Notes: a model not told the origin generated them from the letters alone. A stretch of DNA of 30,463 bases from M55B177 sp034722275 (GCA_034722275.1 JAYENW010000018.1:1-30463), one strand, 5' to 3'. Positions 15,461 through 24,241 are shown, counted from the first letter of the stretch. Program-made: numbers and translations.

Positions 15461-16480
15461 TCAAAAATACTGGGCTATTCTGTTATTCAGCAATGCTGTG
15501 AAGTAATTGAGCGAAGATATAGTTTTGTTATAATCCATTCGTTTTGGTCCTACTACACCGAGGAGGCCGCTAGCTGTACCAGGTATTCCATACTCATTGA
15601 CTATCAGGCTTAAATCCTGCAATAATGCCTTTGGATTTTCCTTGCCAATGATTATTTTTATCTTCCCTCCTCGGATAAGTGCTTGGCTGGATATTATCTT
15701 GAGCCATTCTTCGCTCTCTAATACCTCCAGAATACGAGGCACTTTAGGGTTATTAGAAAACTCGGGATGGCTCAGCATGAGGCGTAATCCCTCAAGGTGA
15801 GGTTTGCCACATATCTGTTTATCTTCAGCAGCCATCATTTCCGCTAAACACTTGGATATTTGTTTCTCTTCAGGAGAAAGTTTCACTTTGCTAGCCATAA
15901 TCTCACTGCTGTCCATACCTGCATAGGTAGCGTTGAATTTATTAGCCAGTCTGGTCAGCTCGTCTTGAGTAAAGGCTCTCTTAGAGGGCAGCACTTTTTG
16001 CAACACTTCTGCTTCACATAAAACCAGAATGAATAAAACCAAGAAATCCTGTAAGGCTACTAAGTCCAAGTGTTTGAAATGCTGGCGAGTTCCTTTAGGT
16101 GAAGTTACCACTACCATGTTACAAGCTAAATGTGCCAGAAGTGCTGCTGCCAGTTTTAACCATTGCTCCACCTCCTCTTTTGCTTCCCAAAAAAGCTGAT
16201 AAATAGCATCTTGCTCCAATGCAGGCAGCTCAATGTCCTCGCTCATTGATTCTACATAGTAACGGTAAGCCTTATCGGTGGGGATGCTTCCTGCTGAAGT
16301 ATGTGGGTGAATGATATAACCCTCTTGTTCTAAGCAGGTCATGTCGTTGCGGATAGTCGCCGAACTCACGCCCAACCCATGTTTATCCACAATACTTCCA
16401 GAAGCTATAGGCATTGCCTGGCGAACATAATCCTCCACTATTATTTTAAGAACAGTTTTTTCTCTTTCTGTCAGAATCAA
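15461..16480 (-). CDS. hrcA: Heat-inducible transcription repressor HrcA
   Basis: This 339-residue repressor binds CIRCE elements and blocks heat-shock genes until chaperones are titrated away. The N-terminal winged-helix domain (about 1-75) contains GLGVSSATIRNDMTCLEQEG and HPHTSAGSIPTDKAYRYYV, both highly characteristic of HrcA. A GAF-like dimerisation domain follows, and the C-terminus carries GIPGTASGLLGVVGPKRMDYNK. The start is a TTG at 16480 immediately next to the CIRCE element, with an AAGGAG inside the CIRCE spacer eight bases upstream. It is the first gene of hrcA-grpE-dnaK, so it should autoregulate. Confidence 0.96.
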   Translation of the reverse strand: MILTEREKTVLKIIVEDYVRQAMPIASGSIVDKHGLGVSSATIRNDMTCLEQEGYIIHPHTSAGSIPTDKAYRYYVESMSEDIELPALEQDAIYQLFWEAKEEVEQWLKLAAALLAHLACNMVVVTSPKGTRQHFKHLDLVALQDFLVLFILVLCEAEVLQKVLPSKRAFTQDELTRLANKFNATYAGMDSSEIMASKVKLSPEEKQISKCLAEMMAAEDKQICGKPHLEGLRLMLSHPEFSNNPKVPRILEVLESEEWLKIISSQALIRGGKIKIIIGKENPKALLQDLSLIVNEYGIPGTASGLLGVVGPKRMDYNKTISSLNYFTALLNNRIAQYF

Positions 16481-16507
16481 TTAGCACTCTCCTTCATTGA
16501 TTGCTAA
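16481..16507 (-). promoter_or_regulatory. CIRCE operator (HrcA binding site), one mismatch
   Basis: On the + strand the element reads TTAGCACTC, nine bases, then GATTGCTAA. The consensus is TTAGCACTC-N9-GAGTGCTAA, so only one position (16501) differs. It lies directly between the promoter and the hrcA TTG start. On the transcribed strand the spacer and adjoining arm contain the hrcA Shine-Dalgarno (AAGGAG, 16489-16494 on the complement), so the same bases serve as operator, potential RNA hairpin and ribosome-binding site. Confidence 0.93.
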
Positions 16508-16515
16508 TTAGTGGT

Positions 16516-16545
16516 AATATATCATTATCGGGTATATACTGTCAA
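16516..16545 (-). promoter_or_regulatory. Sigma-70-type promoter of hrcA-grpE-dnaK
   Basis: On the complement a perfect -35 TTGACA (16540-16545) and a -10 TATATT (16516-16521, one mismatch) are separated by 18 bases. The expected transcription start falls about 16508-16510, at the edge of the CIRCE element, the usual geometry for HrcA repression. The same 92-bp interval must also hold the divergent corA promoter; a weak + strand TATACT is seen at 16535-16540. Confidence 0.8.
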
Positions 16546-16572
16546 CAAAATTGATGCTAATACTGAAACTAT

Positions 16573-17562
16573 GTGGCGAGAATAGCAATGAAGGATCTTA
16601 ATGCTAGAAACATGGCAATTCTTGAGGAAGAGGAGATTAAATTAAAGTCAATCACTCATGGCAAACTCACCTGGTTGTATATTGAAAAACCTGCTGTTAA
16701 AGAAGTTGAGTTCCTAACTCAGCATTTCAATTTTCATCCTCTTGACTTGGAAGATGTCCTTAGCCGGTTACAGCGGCCCAAGATCGATGAGTATGACGAC
16801 TATCTTTTCCTAGTTCTCCATTTCCCTGTATTTGATAAGGAGAATCGGGTAACCAGGCCCAGTGAGGTAGATATCTTTGTTGGAGAGGATTATGTTGTTA
16901 CTGTTCATTGCTCCGGCGATCTGAAACCTCTGGCAGCGTTTTTCAAGCTGTGTCAGACTGATGAAGGAAACCGGCAGCATTATATGGGGCGAAGTTCGGG
17001 GTTTCTCCTCTATCACATTCTCGATCGCTTAACGAACTATTGCTTCCCCATCCTTAATAAAGTTATAGAAAATATCGAAGAAATAGAAGATGTTATTTTT
17101 ACTCGAACCACCCCCAGCACGGTTCGCCAGATTTCTTTGCTGCGACGTGATCTGATTTCCTTTCGCCGCGTCATTCGCCCACAGATAGGGGTAATTGAGA
17201 TACTTGAAAAAGAAGAATATCCCTTTTTCAAAGAAGACCAGGAAATTTACTTTGGTGATGTTGCTGACCATGTCCGCAAAATTTGGGATGGTCTCGAAGA
17301 TTGCAAGGAAGTTGTCGATGGGCTTGCTGAAACCAGCAATTGGTTAACCACGCATCGAATTCAGGAGATAATGCGAGTGTTAACCATTGTCATGGCGATT
17401 TTGGCACCGCTTACCTTACTATCGGGCATTTTTGGCATGAATGTCCCTTTGCCCGGTGGGGTAGATTCTGGCAGTCTCTTGCCGCTGGGCATTTTGCTTT
17501 CTATCATGGCGCTTGTTGGCGCGGGCATGTTCATTTACCTCCGGCACCGCCGATGGCTTTAA
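16573..17562 (+). CDS. corA: CorA-family magnesium/divalent cation transporter
   Basis: This 329-residue protein has a large cytoplasmic N-terminal domain (about 1-265) and two C-terminal membrane helices, about 268-290 and 300-323. The diagnostic GMN motif follows the first helix in LSGIFGMNVP near residue 292. This motif forms the selectivity mouth of the pentameric Mg2+/Co2+ channel. The short basic tail RHRRW ends the protein. The GTG start at 16573 has no visible Shine-Dalgarno; an ATG five codons in (16588) is an alternative, also without one. The gene diverges from hrcA and its 3' end is followed within nine bases by the next gene. The ion carried (Mg, Co or Zn) is not resolved by sequence. 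Confidence 0.93.
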   Translation: MARIAMKDLNARNMAILEEEEIKLKSITHGKLTWLYIEKPAVKEVEFLTQHFNFHPLDLEDVLSRLQRPKIDEYDDYLFLVLHFPVFDKENRVTRPSEVDIFVGEDYVVTVHCSGDLKPLAAFFKLCQTDEGNRQHYMGRSSGFLLYHILDRLTNYCFPILNKVIENIEEIEDVIFTRTTPSTVRQISLLRRDLISFRRVIRPQIGVIEILEKEEYPFFKEDQEIYFGDVADHVRKIWDGLEDCKEVVDGLAETSNWLTTHRIQEIMRVLTIVMAILAPLTLLSGIFGMNVPLPGGVDSGSLLPLGILLSIMALVGAGMFIYLRHRRWL

Positions 17563-17570
17563 GAGGTGTA

Positions 17571-18086
17571 ATGACTTCATCTCGACCAGTTAATGAAGTT
17601 AAATTCATTGCTGATCACAACGTAGGTAAATTGGCTAGGCTATTGAGAATGTTTGGCTATGATACCTTATTCTTCACTGCCAAAGATGACAATGAGATGG
17701 TCAGAATAGCCTTTAAAGAAAGCAGAGTGATTTTAACCAGAGACACTCAAATTATGAAGAGGCGGTTGGTGTGCAATGGAGACTTAAAGGCTTTATTCAT
17801 CACGGAGAATAACTCGAAGGAACAGCTACTTCAGGTGCTGAGAGCTTTGCACTTAAATCGTTTCAAGCCATTTTCTCTGTGCCTTGAGTGTAATCAACCA
17901 CTCATACCTCGAAGTAGAGAAAAGGTAAAGAGTTTAGTCCCCATTCGTGTTCTTAACAATTACAACCATTATATGGAATGCCCTTCATGTCATCGCATTT
18001 ACTGGCAGGGCACGCATTGGCAGGCAATGACTGAGAAGTTGGAAGACTTTAAGAGGAGGGTTGTTATGGCGGAGTTCGAGTCGTGA
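17571..18086 (+). CDS. Mut7-C RNase domain protein with zinc ribbon
   Basis: About 171 residues, matching the Mut7-C family (a PIN-like fold, PF01927 type). The N-terminus KFIADHNVGKLARLLRMFGYDT carries the typical aspartate of the PIN-like active site, and VILTRDTQIM adds further acidic residues. The C-terminus has a zinc ribbon with C-x2-C in CLECNQPL and CPSCHRIYWQGTHW, a very characteristic ending. The open frame extends upstream to 17340 inside corA, but that part encodes no family-like sequence. The ATG at 17571 is preceded by AGAGG and begins where homology starts; ATG 17553, overlapping corA, is the alternative. The family is predicted to act on RNA, though the bacterial role is unproven. 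It lies directly after corA and before coaX. Confidence 0.85.
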   Translation: MTSSRPVNEVKFIADHNVGKLARLLRMFGYDTLFFTAKDDNEMVRIAFKESRVILTRDTQIMKRRLVCNGDLKALFITENNSKEQLLQVLRALHLNRFKPFSLCLECNQPLIPRSREKVKSLVPIRVLNNYNHYMECPSCHRIYWQGTHWQAMTEKLEDFKRRVVMAEFES

Positions 18087-18135
18087 TGATATACTAACCT
18101 TCGTGTTCGGTCTAAAGTTTACAGATTGAAAAATC

Positions 18136-18912
18136 ATGTTATTAGCCATTGATATTGGGAATACCGGCATTAAGCTGGGGATATTTGATGATGATAAGCT
18201 AGTAGCTACTTGGACTTTAGCTACCAGTATCCAGCGTACATCAGATGAATATGGTGTGCTTTTGCTCAATCTTATGCAGCAAGAAAAGCTTCTGCTTTCA
18301 AAGATTGAGGGTGTTTCCTTGTGTGGTGTTGTTCCCCCATTGGTACCGACATTTGTGAAGCTCTGTCAAAAATATCTACACCATAAACCTCTGGTGGTTG
18401 AGGCTGGTGTGAAAACTGGCATACGGATCCGTTTGGATAATCCCAGGGAAGTGGGAACTGATAGAGTAACAGGCGCTGTTGCCGCGCACTATCTTTATGG
18501 GAAGCCAGTAATAATCATTGACTTTGGTACTGCCATTACCTTTGACATTATTTCTGAGGATGGCGATTATCTTGGCGGGGCTATTATTCCCGGTATAAAT
18601 ATAGCTCTGGAAGCATTATTCACTCGTACTGCCATGCTTCCGCGGATAGAATTAATTCGCCCCAAGAAAATCATTGGAAGAAATACTGTATCAGCCATGC
18701 AGTCAGGCATAATGTTTGGCTACAATAGTCTTGTAGAGGGCATGATACAGAAGATAGAGAAGGAATTGGGAGCTAAAAGTAAGGTGGTAGCTACCGGCGG
18801 CTATGCTTATCAAATAGCCGAAGAAACACCTGCGATCGATGTTGTAAACCCTGATTTAGTATTGATAGGGCTGCGTCTTATTTATGAGATGAATAGGGGG
18901 AACAATGCTTAA
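18136..18912 (+). CDS. coaX: Type III pantothenate kinase
   Basis: This 258-residue kinase phosphorylates pantothenate, the first committed step of coenzyme A synthesis. As a type III enzyme it belongs to the ASKHA fold: the first phosphate loop is AIDIGNTGIKLGIFD (residues 4-18), the substrate segment GTDRVTGAVAAH lies near 111-122, and the second phosphate motif IIDFGTAITFD near 132-142. GGAIIPGINIALEALFTRTAMLP near 150-172 is also diagnostic. Type III enzymes are not feedback-inhibited by CoA and typically need a monovalent cation. No strong Shine-Dalgarno precedes the ATG. The 3' end overlaps coaBC by 8 bp, so two CoA pathway genes are coupled. Confidence 0.96.
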   Translation: MLLAIDIGNTGIKLGIFDDDKLVATWTLATSIQRTSDEYGVLLLNLMQQEKLLLSKIEGVSLCGVVPPLVPTFVKLCQKYLHHKPLVVEAGVKTGIRIRLDNPREVGTDRVTGAVAAHYLYGKPVIIIDFGTAITFDIISEDGDYLGGAIIPGINIALEALFTRTAMLPRIELIRPKKIIGRNTVSAMQSGIMFGYNSLVEGMIQKIEKELGAKSKVVATGGYAYQIAEETPAIDVVNPDLVLIGLRLIYEMNRGNNA

Positions 18913-20086
18913 GGACAAGACTATCGTATTAGGGATAACCGGAAGTATTGCTGCTTGTAAAGCAGCAGACCTTGCCAGTCAGTTAGTCCAGAAAGGGGCA
19001 AGTGTCAATGTGATTATGACTAAGGAAGCAGGCCAGTTTGTAGCGCCTCTCACCTTTCGCGGTATCACCCGGAGACCTGTGGTTACCGAAATGTTCACCA
19101 GCTCTGAGTTTGGCATTGACCATATCTCCTTAGCTGGTGCAGCAGATTTGGTGATTATTGCTCCTGCCACAGCTAATACCATTGCTAAGTTAGCTGCTGG
19201 CATTGCTGATGATATATTATGCAGTACTGTACTGGCAGCCCAAGCACCAGTAATTATAGCGCCAGCCATGGATGTAAATATGTATGAGAATCAGGTTACA
19301 CAGGATAACCTTTCCAAACTTAAATCTCGCAGTTTTGTCATTGTGGGGCCAGTTTCAGGCAGATTGGCTTCGGGGAAGAAAGGGTTAGGGCGATTTGCTG
19401 ATGTTAGTGATGTTGTAGGCACTGTTTGCCAGGTTCTGGGAAGGAATGGTGACCTGGCTCACAAACGCGTTATAGTCACTGCTGGTGGGACACAGGAGCC
19501 TATTGACCCAGTTCGCTATATCAGTAACCACTCTTCGGGGAAGATGGGTTATGCTTTGGCTGAGGCGGCTCGTGATCGTGGAGCCGCAGTAACCCTGATT
19601 ACCGCTCCTACTTTGCTTGATAAACCTATTGGAGTAGAAGTGCTTAATGTCAGGACTGCCCAGCAAATGTATCAGATGGTAAAAGATACTATCTCTGAGG
19701 CGAATGCTCTCATTATGGCAGCAGCTATAGCTGATTATCGCCCGATAAGCATAGCCCAAGATAAGATTAAAAAAGGAGATGCTGGGTTAACCGTGAAACT
19801 GGAGCTTACTCCTGACATTCTGGGCAGCGTTAAGGGAAACTTTGTTACAGTAGGCTTCGCTGCTGAAAGCGAGAATTTGCTGGAAAATGCCAGACAAAAG
19901 CTCCAACAGAAAGGGCTGGATATTATTGTAGCCAATGATATCACAGCTAGTGATGCTGGCTTTGGTGTTGATACCAACAGGGTAATCATAATTGACCGAG
20001 AGGGTAAAATTGACAGCCTACCTTTCTTACCTAAGCGAGTAGTAGCTGATAAGATTTTGGATAAAGTAGTTGCCTTACTTCATTAA
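18905..20086 (+). CDS. coaBC: Bifunctional phosphopantothenoylcysteine decarboxylase/phosphopantothenate-cysteine ligase
   Basis: This 393-residue fusion performs two consecutive steps of CoA synthesis. The N-terminal flavin (FMN) domain CoaC, about residues 1-180, has GITGSIAACKAADL, the active-site histidine in HISLAGAADL and PAMDVNMY near 120. The last is the PXMNXXMW-type motif with Asp in place of Asn, a variant that I recall in several bacterial phyla. The CoaB ligase domain, about 185-393, starts VIVTAGGTQEPIDPVRYISNHSSGKMG and contains AAIADYRP and VGFAAES, all typical. The ATG is preceded by AGGGGG within the end of coaX, and the two genes overlap by 8 bp. Confidence 0.96.
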   Translation: MLKDKTIVLGITGSIAACKAADLASQLVQKGASVNVIMTKEAGQFVAPLTFRGITRRPVVTEMFTSSEFGIDHISLAGAADLVIIAPATANTIAKLAAGIADDILCSTVLAAQAPVIIAPAMDVNMYENQVTQDNLSKLKSRSFVIVGPVSGRLASGKKGLGRFADVSDVVGTVCQVLGRNGDLAHKRVIVTAGGTQEPIDPVRYISNHSSGKMGYALAEAARDRGAAVTLITAPTLLDKPIGVEVLNVRTAQQMYQMVKDTISEANALIMAAAIADYRPISIAQDKIKKGDAGLTVKLELTPDILGSVKGNFVTVGFAAESENLLENARQKLQQKGLDIIVANDITASDAGFGVDTNRVIIIDREGKIDSLPFLPKRVVADKILDKVVALLH

Positions 20087-20157
20087 AGGCTTACCAGTCA
20101 AAAATCAACAGCCTGATTCTCTTAATTGGTAGTAGCTACACTGGGAGATAAAGAAGC

Positions 20158-22815
20158 GTGTCAATCACAATTCCTAAAGTATATGAGCCAGGCAAAATAG
20201 AAAGGAAATGGTACCAGTTCTGGCATAAGCAAGGTTACTTCACCCCCAAGATAGACCCTGAAAGAAAACCGTTTGTTGTTATCATGCCCCCGCCCAACGT
20301 GACAGGTGAACTTCATTTGGGACATGCCCTAACAGATACTCTGGAGGATATCATGGTTAGGTGGCACAGGATGAAGGGGGAACCTACTTTGTGGTTGCCC
20401 GGAACTGACCATGCTGGAATTGCCACACAGGTGGTTACAGAGCAAAAATTAGCCAAACAGGGACTGAGCAAGAATGGCTTGGGTAGGGAAGAATTCCTCA
20501 AGACAGCTTGGGAGTGGGCGAATAAGAGTAGAGAGGCGATTAATCATCAACACCAGGTAATAGGAGCCTCCTGTGATTGGACCAGAGAAAGATTTACCTT
20601 GCATGAAAAACCCAGCAGAGCAGTTCGCACTGCTTTTGTTCGTCTCTATAATAAAGGGTTGGTCTACCGGGGGGAACGAATGATAAACTGGTGTCCCCGC
20701 TGCCTGACTGCTCTTTCTGACCTCGAAGTAACGCACAAGGATATTGCCGGGCACCTTTATTATATTCGCTATCCCCTGGATAACCAGGGCTTTATCACTG
20801 TGGCTACCACCAGACCGGAGACTTTTTTTGGCGATACTGCTGTAGCGGTCAATCCCGAAGATGAGCGCTACAAGGATTTGATAGGCAAGCATGTCATTTT
20901 GCCTATCATAAATAAAGAAATCCCCATAATCGCTGATGATGCTGTTGATGTTTCTTTTGGCACCGGGGCATTGAAGATAACTCCAGCTCATGATTCCACA
21001 GACTTTGAGGTGGCTGAACGGCATAACCTGCCGCTGGTAAACATCATGAACCCGGATGCCACTATGAACGAGAATACTGGACCATATGCGGGGTTGGAGC
21101 GATTTGTTTGCCGCGAGGAAGTAGTGGCTGAATTAAAACATGAAGGCCTCTTGGAGAAAATTGAGCCTTATGCGCATTCGGTGGGGCATTGTAGTCGTTG
21201 TCAGACGATGGTTGAGCCTAAAATCAGTTGGCAATGGTTTGTTCGGACAGAACCTCTTGCTGCCGAAGCTATTAAGGCTGTCGAAGAAGGCAGTATCACG
21301 GTAATTCCAGAGCGCTTCAATAAGATATATTTTGACTGGATGGAAAACATCAAAGACTGGTGCATCAGCCGGCAGTTATGGTGGGGACATCGCATACCTG
21401 TATGGTATTGCCATGATTGCGGCGAATTGACAGTTGCTGTGGATGAACCCTCTCATTGTCTGCACTGTGGCTCAAAACAAATCGTTCAGGACCCTGATGT
21501 TCTCGATACTTGGTTTAGTTCCGCATTATGGACGCACTCGACGCTGGGTTGGCCTGAAGATACTGATGATCTCCGCTATTTTTATCCCACCTCAGTGATG
21601 GAAACTGGCTATGATATCTTATTTTTCTGGGTTGCTAGAATGATTATGATGGGGCTGGAAGATACTGGTGAAATACCTTTCCACACTGTTTATCTTCATG
21701 GGTTGCTCAGAGATGAAAGTGGTGACAAAATGAGCAAGTTGAAGGGAAATGTCATCAACCCGCTCCAGGCTATAGAGGAATATGGCGTTGACGCCCTTCG
21801 CTTTGCTCTAACTACGGGAAGTTCGCCTGGCAACGATATCAATCTAGGTGAAGGAAAGTTGAAATCCAGCCGCAACTTTGTCAACAAATTATGGAATACC
21901 AGTCGATTTATTCTCCAGAGTATAGATGCTCATGGGATAGCTGATGATTCCCAGTTGATAGCTTCCACTATAGAAGACCGCTGGATCAATAGCCAGTTGA
22001 GCCGCCTTATCCGGGATGTGAACTGGCTGATGGAAGATTTTCAGTTCGGTGAAGCAGCTCAGCAAATTTACGATTTTATTTGGTCAGAGTTCTGTGACTG
22101 GTATATCGAAATTGCCAAGATATGTTTTCACAGCAGATCGAAGCCTTCGCCTTTACCTTTCTTGATTAATACATTGGAGAAATCATTGCGTCTTCTGCAT
22201 CCTTTCATGCCTTTTGTTACTGAGGAGTTATGGCAGAGCTTAAAGGAACATTCGCCTGATAAAGTCCAAATGCCAGATTCTATAATGATAGCTCCCTATC
22301 CCACTGCTGCTGATACAGCTATTGATCCAGAAGCGGAGCAAGTTATGAATTGCGTCATAGAAATCGTTCGTTCTATCCGTAATGCTCGTGCTGAGCATAA
22401 AGTGAAGATGGATAAGTGGATTGAAGCTGAAATTTATAACGATGAGCTTCTTCCCCACCTTATTTGGCAAAAAGATATCATGGAGAAATTAGCTCGGGTG
22501 AAGCCATTAGCTATTCTAAGTAGGCAGAGAAGGAATCCTGCTAGAGGTGAAGCACTGATCCTGGTATTAAAAGAAGCAGAAGTGGTTCTGCCTTGGGCTG
22601 GCATGGTAGATGTGCGAGCTGAGCACAAAAGATTGACGAACGAAAGCGAGCTAACCGAAGCTAGAATTAGGACACTGGAGACACGGTTAAAAGACGAAGT
22701 TTTCTTATCCAAGGCCCCCCCGCGCGTTCAGGAAAAGGACAAAGAAAAACTTGCTATGCTTCAAGACAAGCTGCGAAGGTTACATTTGGAACTATCTCAA
22801 CTTTCCTCGGAGTGA
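20158..22815 (+). CDS. valS: Valyl-tRNA synthetase
   Basis: This 885-residue class I synthetase charges tRNA-Val. It has the HIGH signature in PPPNVTGELHLGHAL (HLGH at 53-56), the catalytic KMSKL loop near 524-528 in SGDKMSKLKGNVINP, an editing domain (about 190-340, TTRPETFFGDTAVAV), cysteine pairs CPRC near 178 and CHDC/CLHC near 418-441 that look like zinc ligands, an anticodon-binding domain (about 610-760) and a C-terminal coiled coil (about 820-885). Length is normal. The GTG start at 20158 has GGGAG about ten bases upstream. The 71-bp leader is too short for a T-box. The stop overlaps the convergent gene on the other strand by 19 bp. Confidence 0.98.
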   Translation: MSITIPKVYEPGKIERKWYQFWHKQGYFTPKIDPERKPFVVIMPPPNVTGELHLGHALTDTLEDIMVRWHRMKGEPTLWLPGTDHAGIATQVVTEQKLAKQGLSKNGLGREEFLKTAWEWANKSREAINHQHQVIGASCDWTRERFTLHEKPSRAVRTAFVRLYNKGLVYRGERMINWCPRCLTALSDLEVTHKDIAGHLYYIRYPLDNQGFITVATTRPETFFGDTAVAVNPEDERYKDLIGKHVILPIINKEIPIIADDAVDVSFGTGALKITPAHDSTDFEVAERHNLPLVNIMNPDATMNENTGPYAGLERFVCREEVVAELKHEGLLEKIEPYAHSVGHCSRCQTMVEPKISWQWFVRTEPLAAEAIKAVEEGSITVIPERFNKIYFDWMENIKDWCISRQLWWGHRIPVWYCHDCGELTVAVDEPSHCLHCGSKQIVQDPDVLDTWFSSALWTHSTLGWPEDTDDLRYFYPTSVMETGYDILFFWVARMIMMGLEDTGEIPFHTVYLHGLLRDESGDKMSKLKGNVINPLQAIEEYGVDALRFALTTGSSPGNDINLGEGKLKSSRNFVNKLWNTSRFILQSIDAHGIADDSQLIASTIEDRWINSQLSRLIRDVNWLMEDFQFGEAAQQIYDFIWSEFCDWYIEIAKICFHSRSKPSPLPFLINTLEKSLRLLHPFMPFVTEELWQSLKEHSPDKVQMPDSIMIAPYPTAADTAIDPEAEQVMNCVIEIVRSIRNARAEHKVKMDKWIEAEIYNDELLPHLIWQKDIMEKLARVKPLAILSRQRRNPARGEALILVLKEAEVVLPWAGMVDVRAEHKRLTNESELTEARIRTLETRLKDEVFLSKAPPRVQEKDKEKLAMLQDKLRRLHLELSQLSSE

Positions 22816-23486
22816 TGCTGCAATGCGGCTTTCAACTTTGAATAATAGTATAATTTTGACAGAGCCCTTTTAGTATCGCTGGCCACGCAGGATTTATCAC
22901 ATCTTTTTATGCGATATTTGAACAGCCAGTAAATAAATTCATCCAATTCACTTAAACCAATGGAGCGAGATAGATGGTAATGTCTCTCTTTTCTGAAATT
23001 CTTCAATGATGCTGCCTGTGTGGCACCATAAATGTGTTGATAAGCCTCATCAATAACAGTTCCATCATCGTTCAAGCCCAGAACTCTCTTTCCTTTACGA
23101 ATCTCCTCTGTAGTAGCCAGAATCAGGAATTGTTCTATAAGTATGCCGTAAAGGTAATTAAGGTAAGCTTGGTACTTAGCACTGCCTATTAGCGACTTGA
23201 ATTTGTCTTTGCTTAATTCAATTGGTGGCTTGTCAAAAAAGAGGAGTTCAATGACTTCTTTTTCAGGAATATACTCGCTGATTTCTTCACATAATCGTTC
23301 CGCTAAGATTAACCAGTCAAAAGCTTCGTTATCAATAAGATAGTTATAGTGTCGTCCTTGATAGTCCTCTTCAGAGCTCTCCCATAGCTTGATGGCCTCC
23401 AGCAGAGCTATGTACCAGTGCTTGCCTTCGGCTATAGCCTGTTTCAAATGTTGGATAGCTTGAACGTCCCCTGCTTTGATGGACAA
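22797..23486 (-). CDS. Uncharacterised 229-residue protein
   Basis: I do not recognise this protein. It is predicted soluble and largely helical, with no signal peptide or membrane segment. It is rich in Tyr, Lys, Glu and Leu: acidic in the middle (about residues 60-110) and basic near the C-terminus (KYRIKRCDKSCVASDTKRALSK). A single pair of cysteines, C-x3-C near 199, does not make a standard zinc site. The start is a TTG at 23486 with AAGGAGAAAGGA just upstream. A promoter-like pair precedes it, so it can be transcribed apart from the HAD gene 74 bp upstream. Its 3' end overlaps valS by 19 bp. Size, composition and ribosome site argue that it is a real gene. Confidence 0.75.
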   Translation of the reverse strand: MSIKAGDVQAIQHLKQAIAEGKHWYIALLEAIKLWESSEEDYQGRHYNYLIDNEAFDWLILAERLCEEISEYIPEKEVIELLFFDKPPIELSKDKFKSLIGSAKYQAYLNYLYGILIEQFLILATTEEIRKGKRVLGLNDDGTVIDEAYQHIYGATQAASLKNFRKERHYHLSRSIGLSELDEFIYWLFKYRIKRCDKSCVASDTKRALSKLYYYSKLKAALQHHSEES

Positions 23487-23534
23487 AATTCCTTTCTCCT
23501 TGACAATTAAGGGTAGTCACCTCTATTTCCATTA

Positions 23535-23564
23535 ATTATACTCTTGCTAATTTGCAGCGCTCAA
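23535..23564 (-). promoter_or_regulatory. Candidate promoter of the 229-residue gene
   Basis: On the complement a perfect -10 TATAAT (23535-23540) lies 18 bases from a partial -35 TTGAGC (23559-23564) that overlaps the stop of the upstream HAD gene. This would give a leader of about 40 bases before the TTG start at 23486. Confidence 0.5.
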
Positions 23565-24241
23565 GGCAGTACTTGCCAGCCATTATCCTCAGCAAACTGC
23601 TGTAAGTTTTTGTCAGGATGAGTTGCGATGGGATGCCCTACTAGCCTCAACAAAGAGATATCAAAGATGCTGTCAGCGTAAGCGAAACTTGATCTGAGGT
23701 CTACGTTGAGGTCATTTTGGTTGATAAATTTTTGGAACGACTTGACTTTGCCCTCGCCAAAACAGATGGGCTTGCTGACTTTTCCACTGTATATGTCGTC
23801 AACTGTCTCTAATTCTGTGCCAATTATGTTTGACACGCCTAATCTCTGCCCCACAATTTCCAGTAATTGCCTAATGGTGGCAGAAATAAGTAACACTATA
23901 TGCCCCTGCTGTTTATGCTGTTGCAGGATATTGACAATATCACTGCGTAATAATTTGGTTAGATAGTTATCAACTACCCATTGAGAAATTTCAAAAACCT
24001 CCTTTTTACTGGCTCCTTTAAAGATGTTATTGAAATCCTCTGCCCACTTCAAGGTATATTTCTCTCGGCTTAACAACTTGCATTTCACCAGTAGCCATAA
24101 AGCCATATGGGTAATCATGAATATCAATAGTGATAGCATCTTCCGCTTCCTATATTTTGTGTAATACTTGTGGAAGCCCTTCCAGATGTGGCCGCGGCAT
24201 AGAGTGCCGTCCAAGTCAAAAAGAGCTACAATGTTATGCAT
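23561..24241 (-). CDS. HAD-superfamily (subfamily IB) phosphatase-like hydrolase
   Basis: This 226-residue protein has the HAD motifs in order: motif I FDLDGTL at 8-14 with nucleophile D9 and general acid D11, motif II LLISAT near 117-122, the conserved lysine in FGEGKVKSF near 180, and motif IV YADSIFDISLL near 197-207. The helical cap between motifs I and II is of the SerB-like IB type and includes a hydrophobic stretch (about 35-56, LLIFMITHMALWLLV) that may bind lipid or membrane. Relatives dephosphorylate phosphoserine or lipid-linked phosphates; the substrate here is unknown. The start codon overlaps the polX stop by 8 bp, indicating coupling with the DNA polymerase gene. Confidence 0.88.
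   Translation of the reverse strand: MHNIVALFDLDGTLCRGHIWKGFHKYYTKYRKRKMLSLLIFMITHMALWLLVKCKLLSREKYTLKWAEDFNNIFKGASKKEVFEISQWVVDNYLTKLLRSDIVNILQQHKQQGHIVLLISATIRQLLEIVGQRLGVSNIIGTELETVDDIYSGKVSKPICFGEGKVKSFQKFINQNDLNVDLRSSFAYADSIFDISLLRLVGHPIATHPDKNLQQFAEDNGWQVLP

Noticed and set aside
17340..17570. 77-codon N-terminal extension of the Mut7-C protein
   Set aside because: It overlaps corA out of frame, its sequence (His/Trp-rich) is unlike the family, and homology begins at about 17571, where a ribosome site is present.
20087..20157. T-box leader before valS
   Set aside because: The gap is only 71 bp, with no T-box core sequence and no terminator hairpin.
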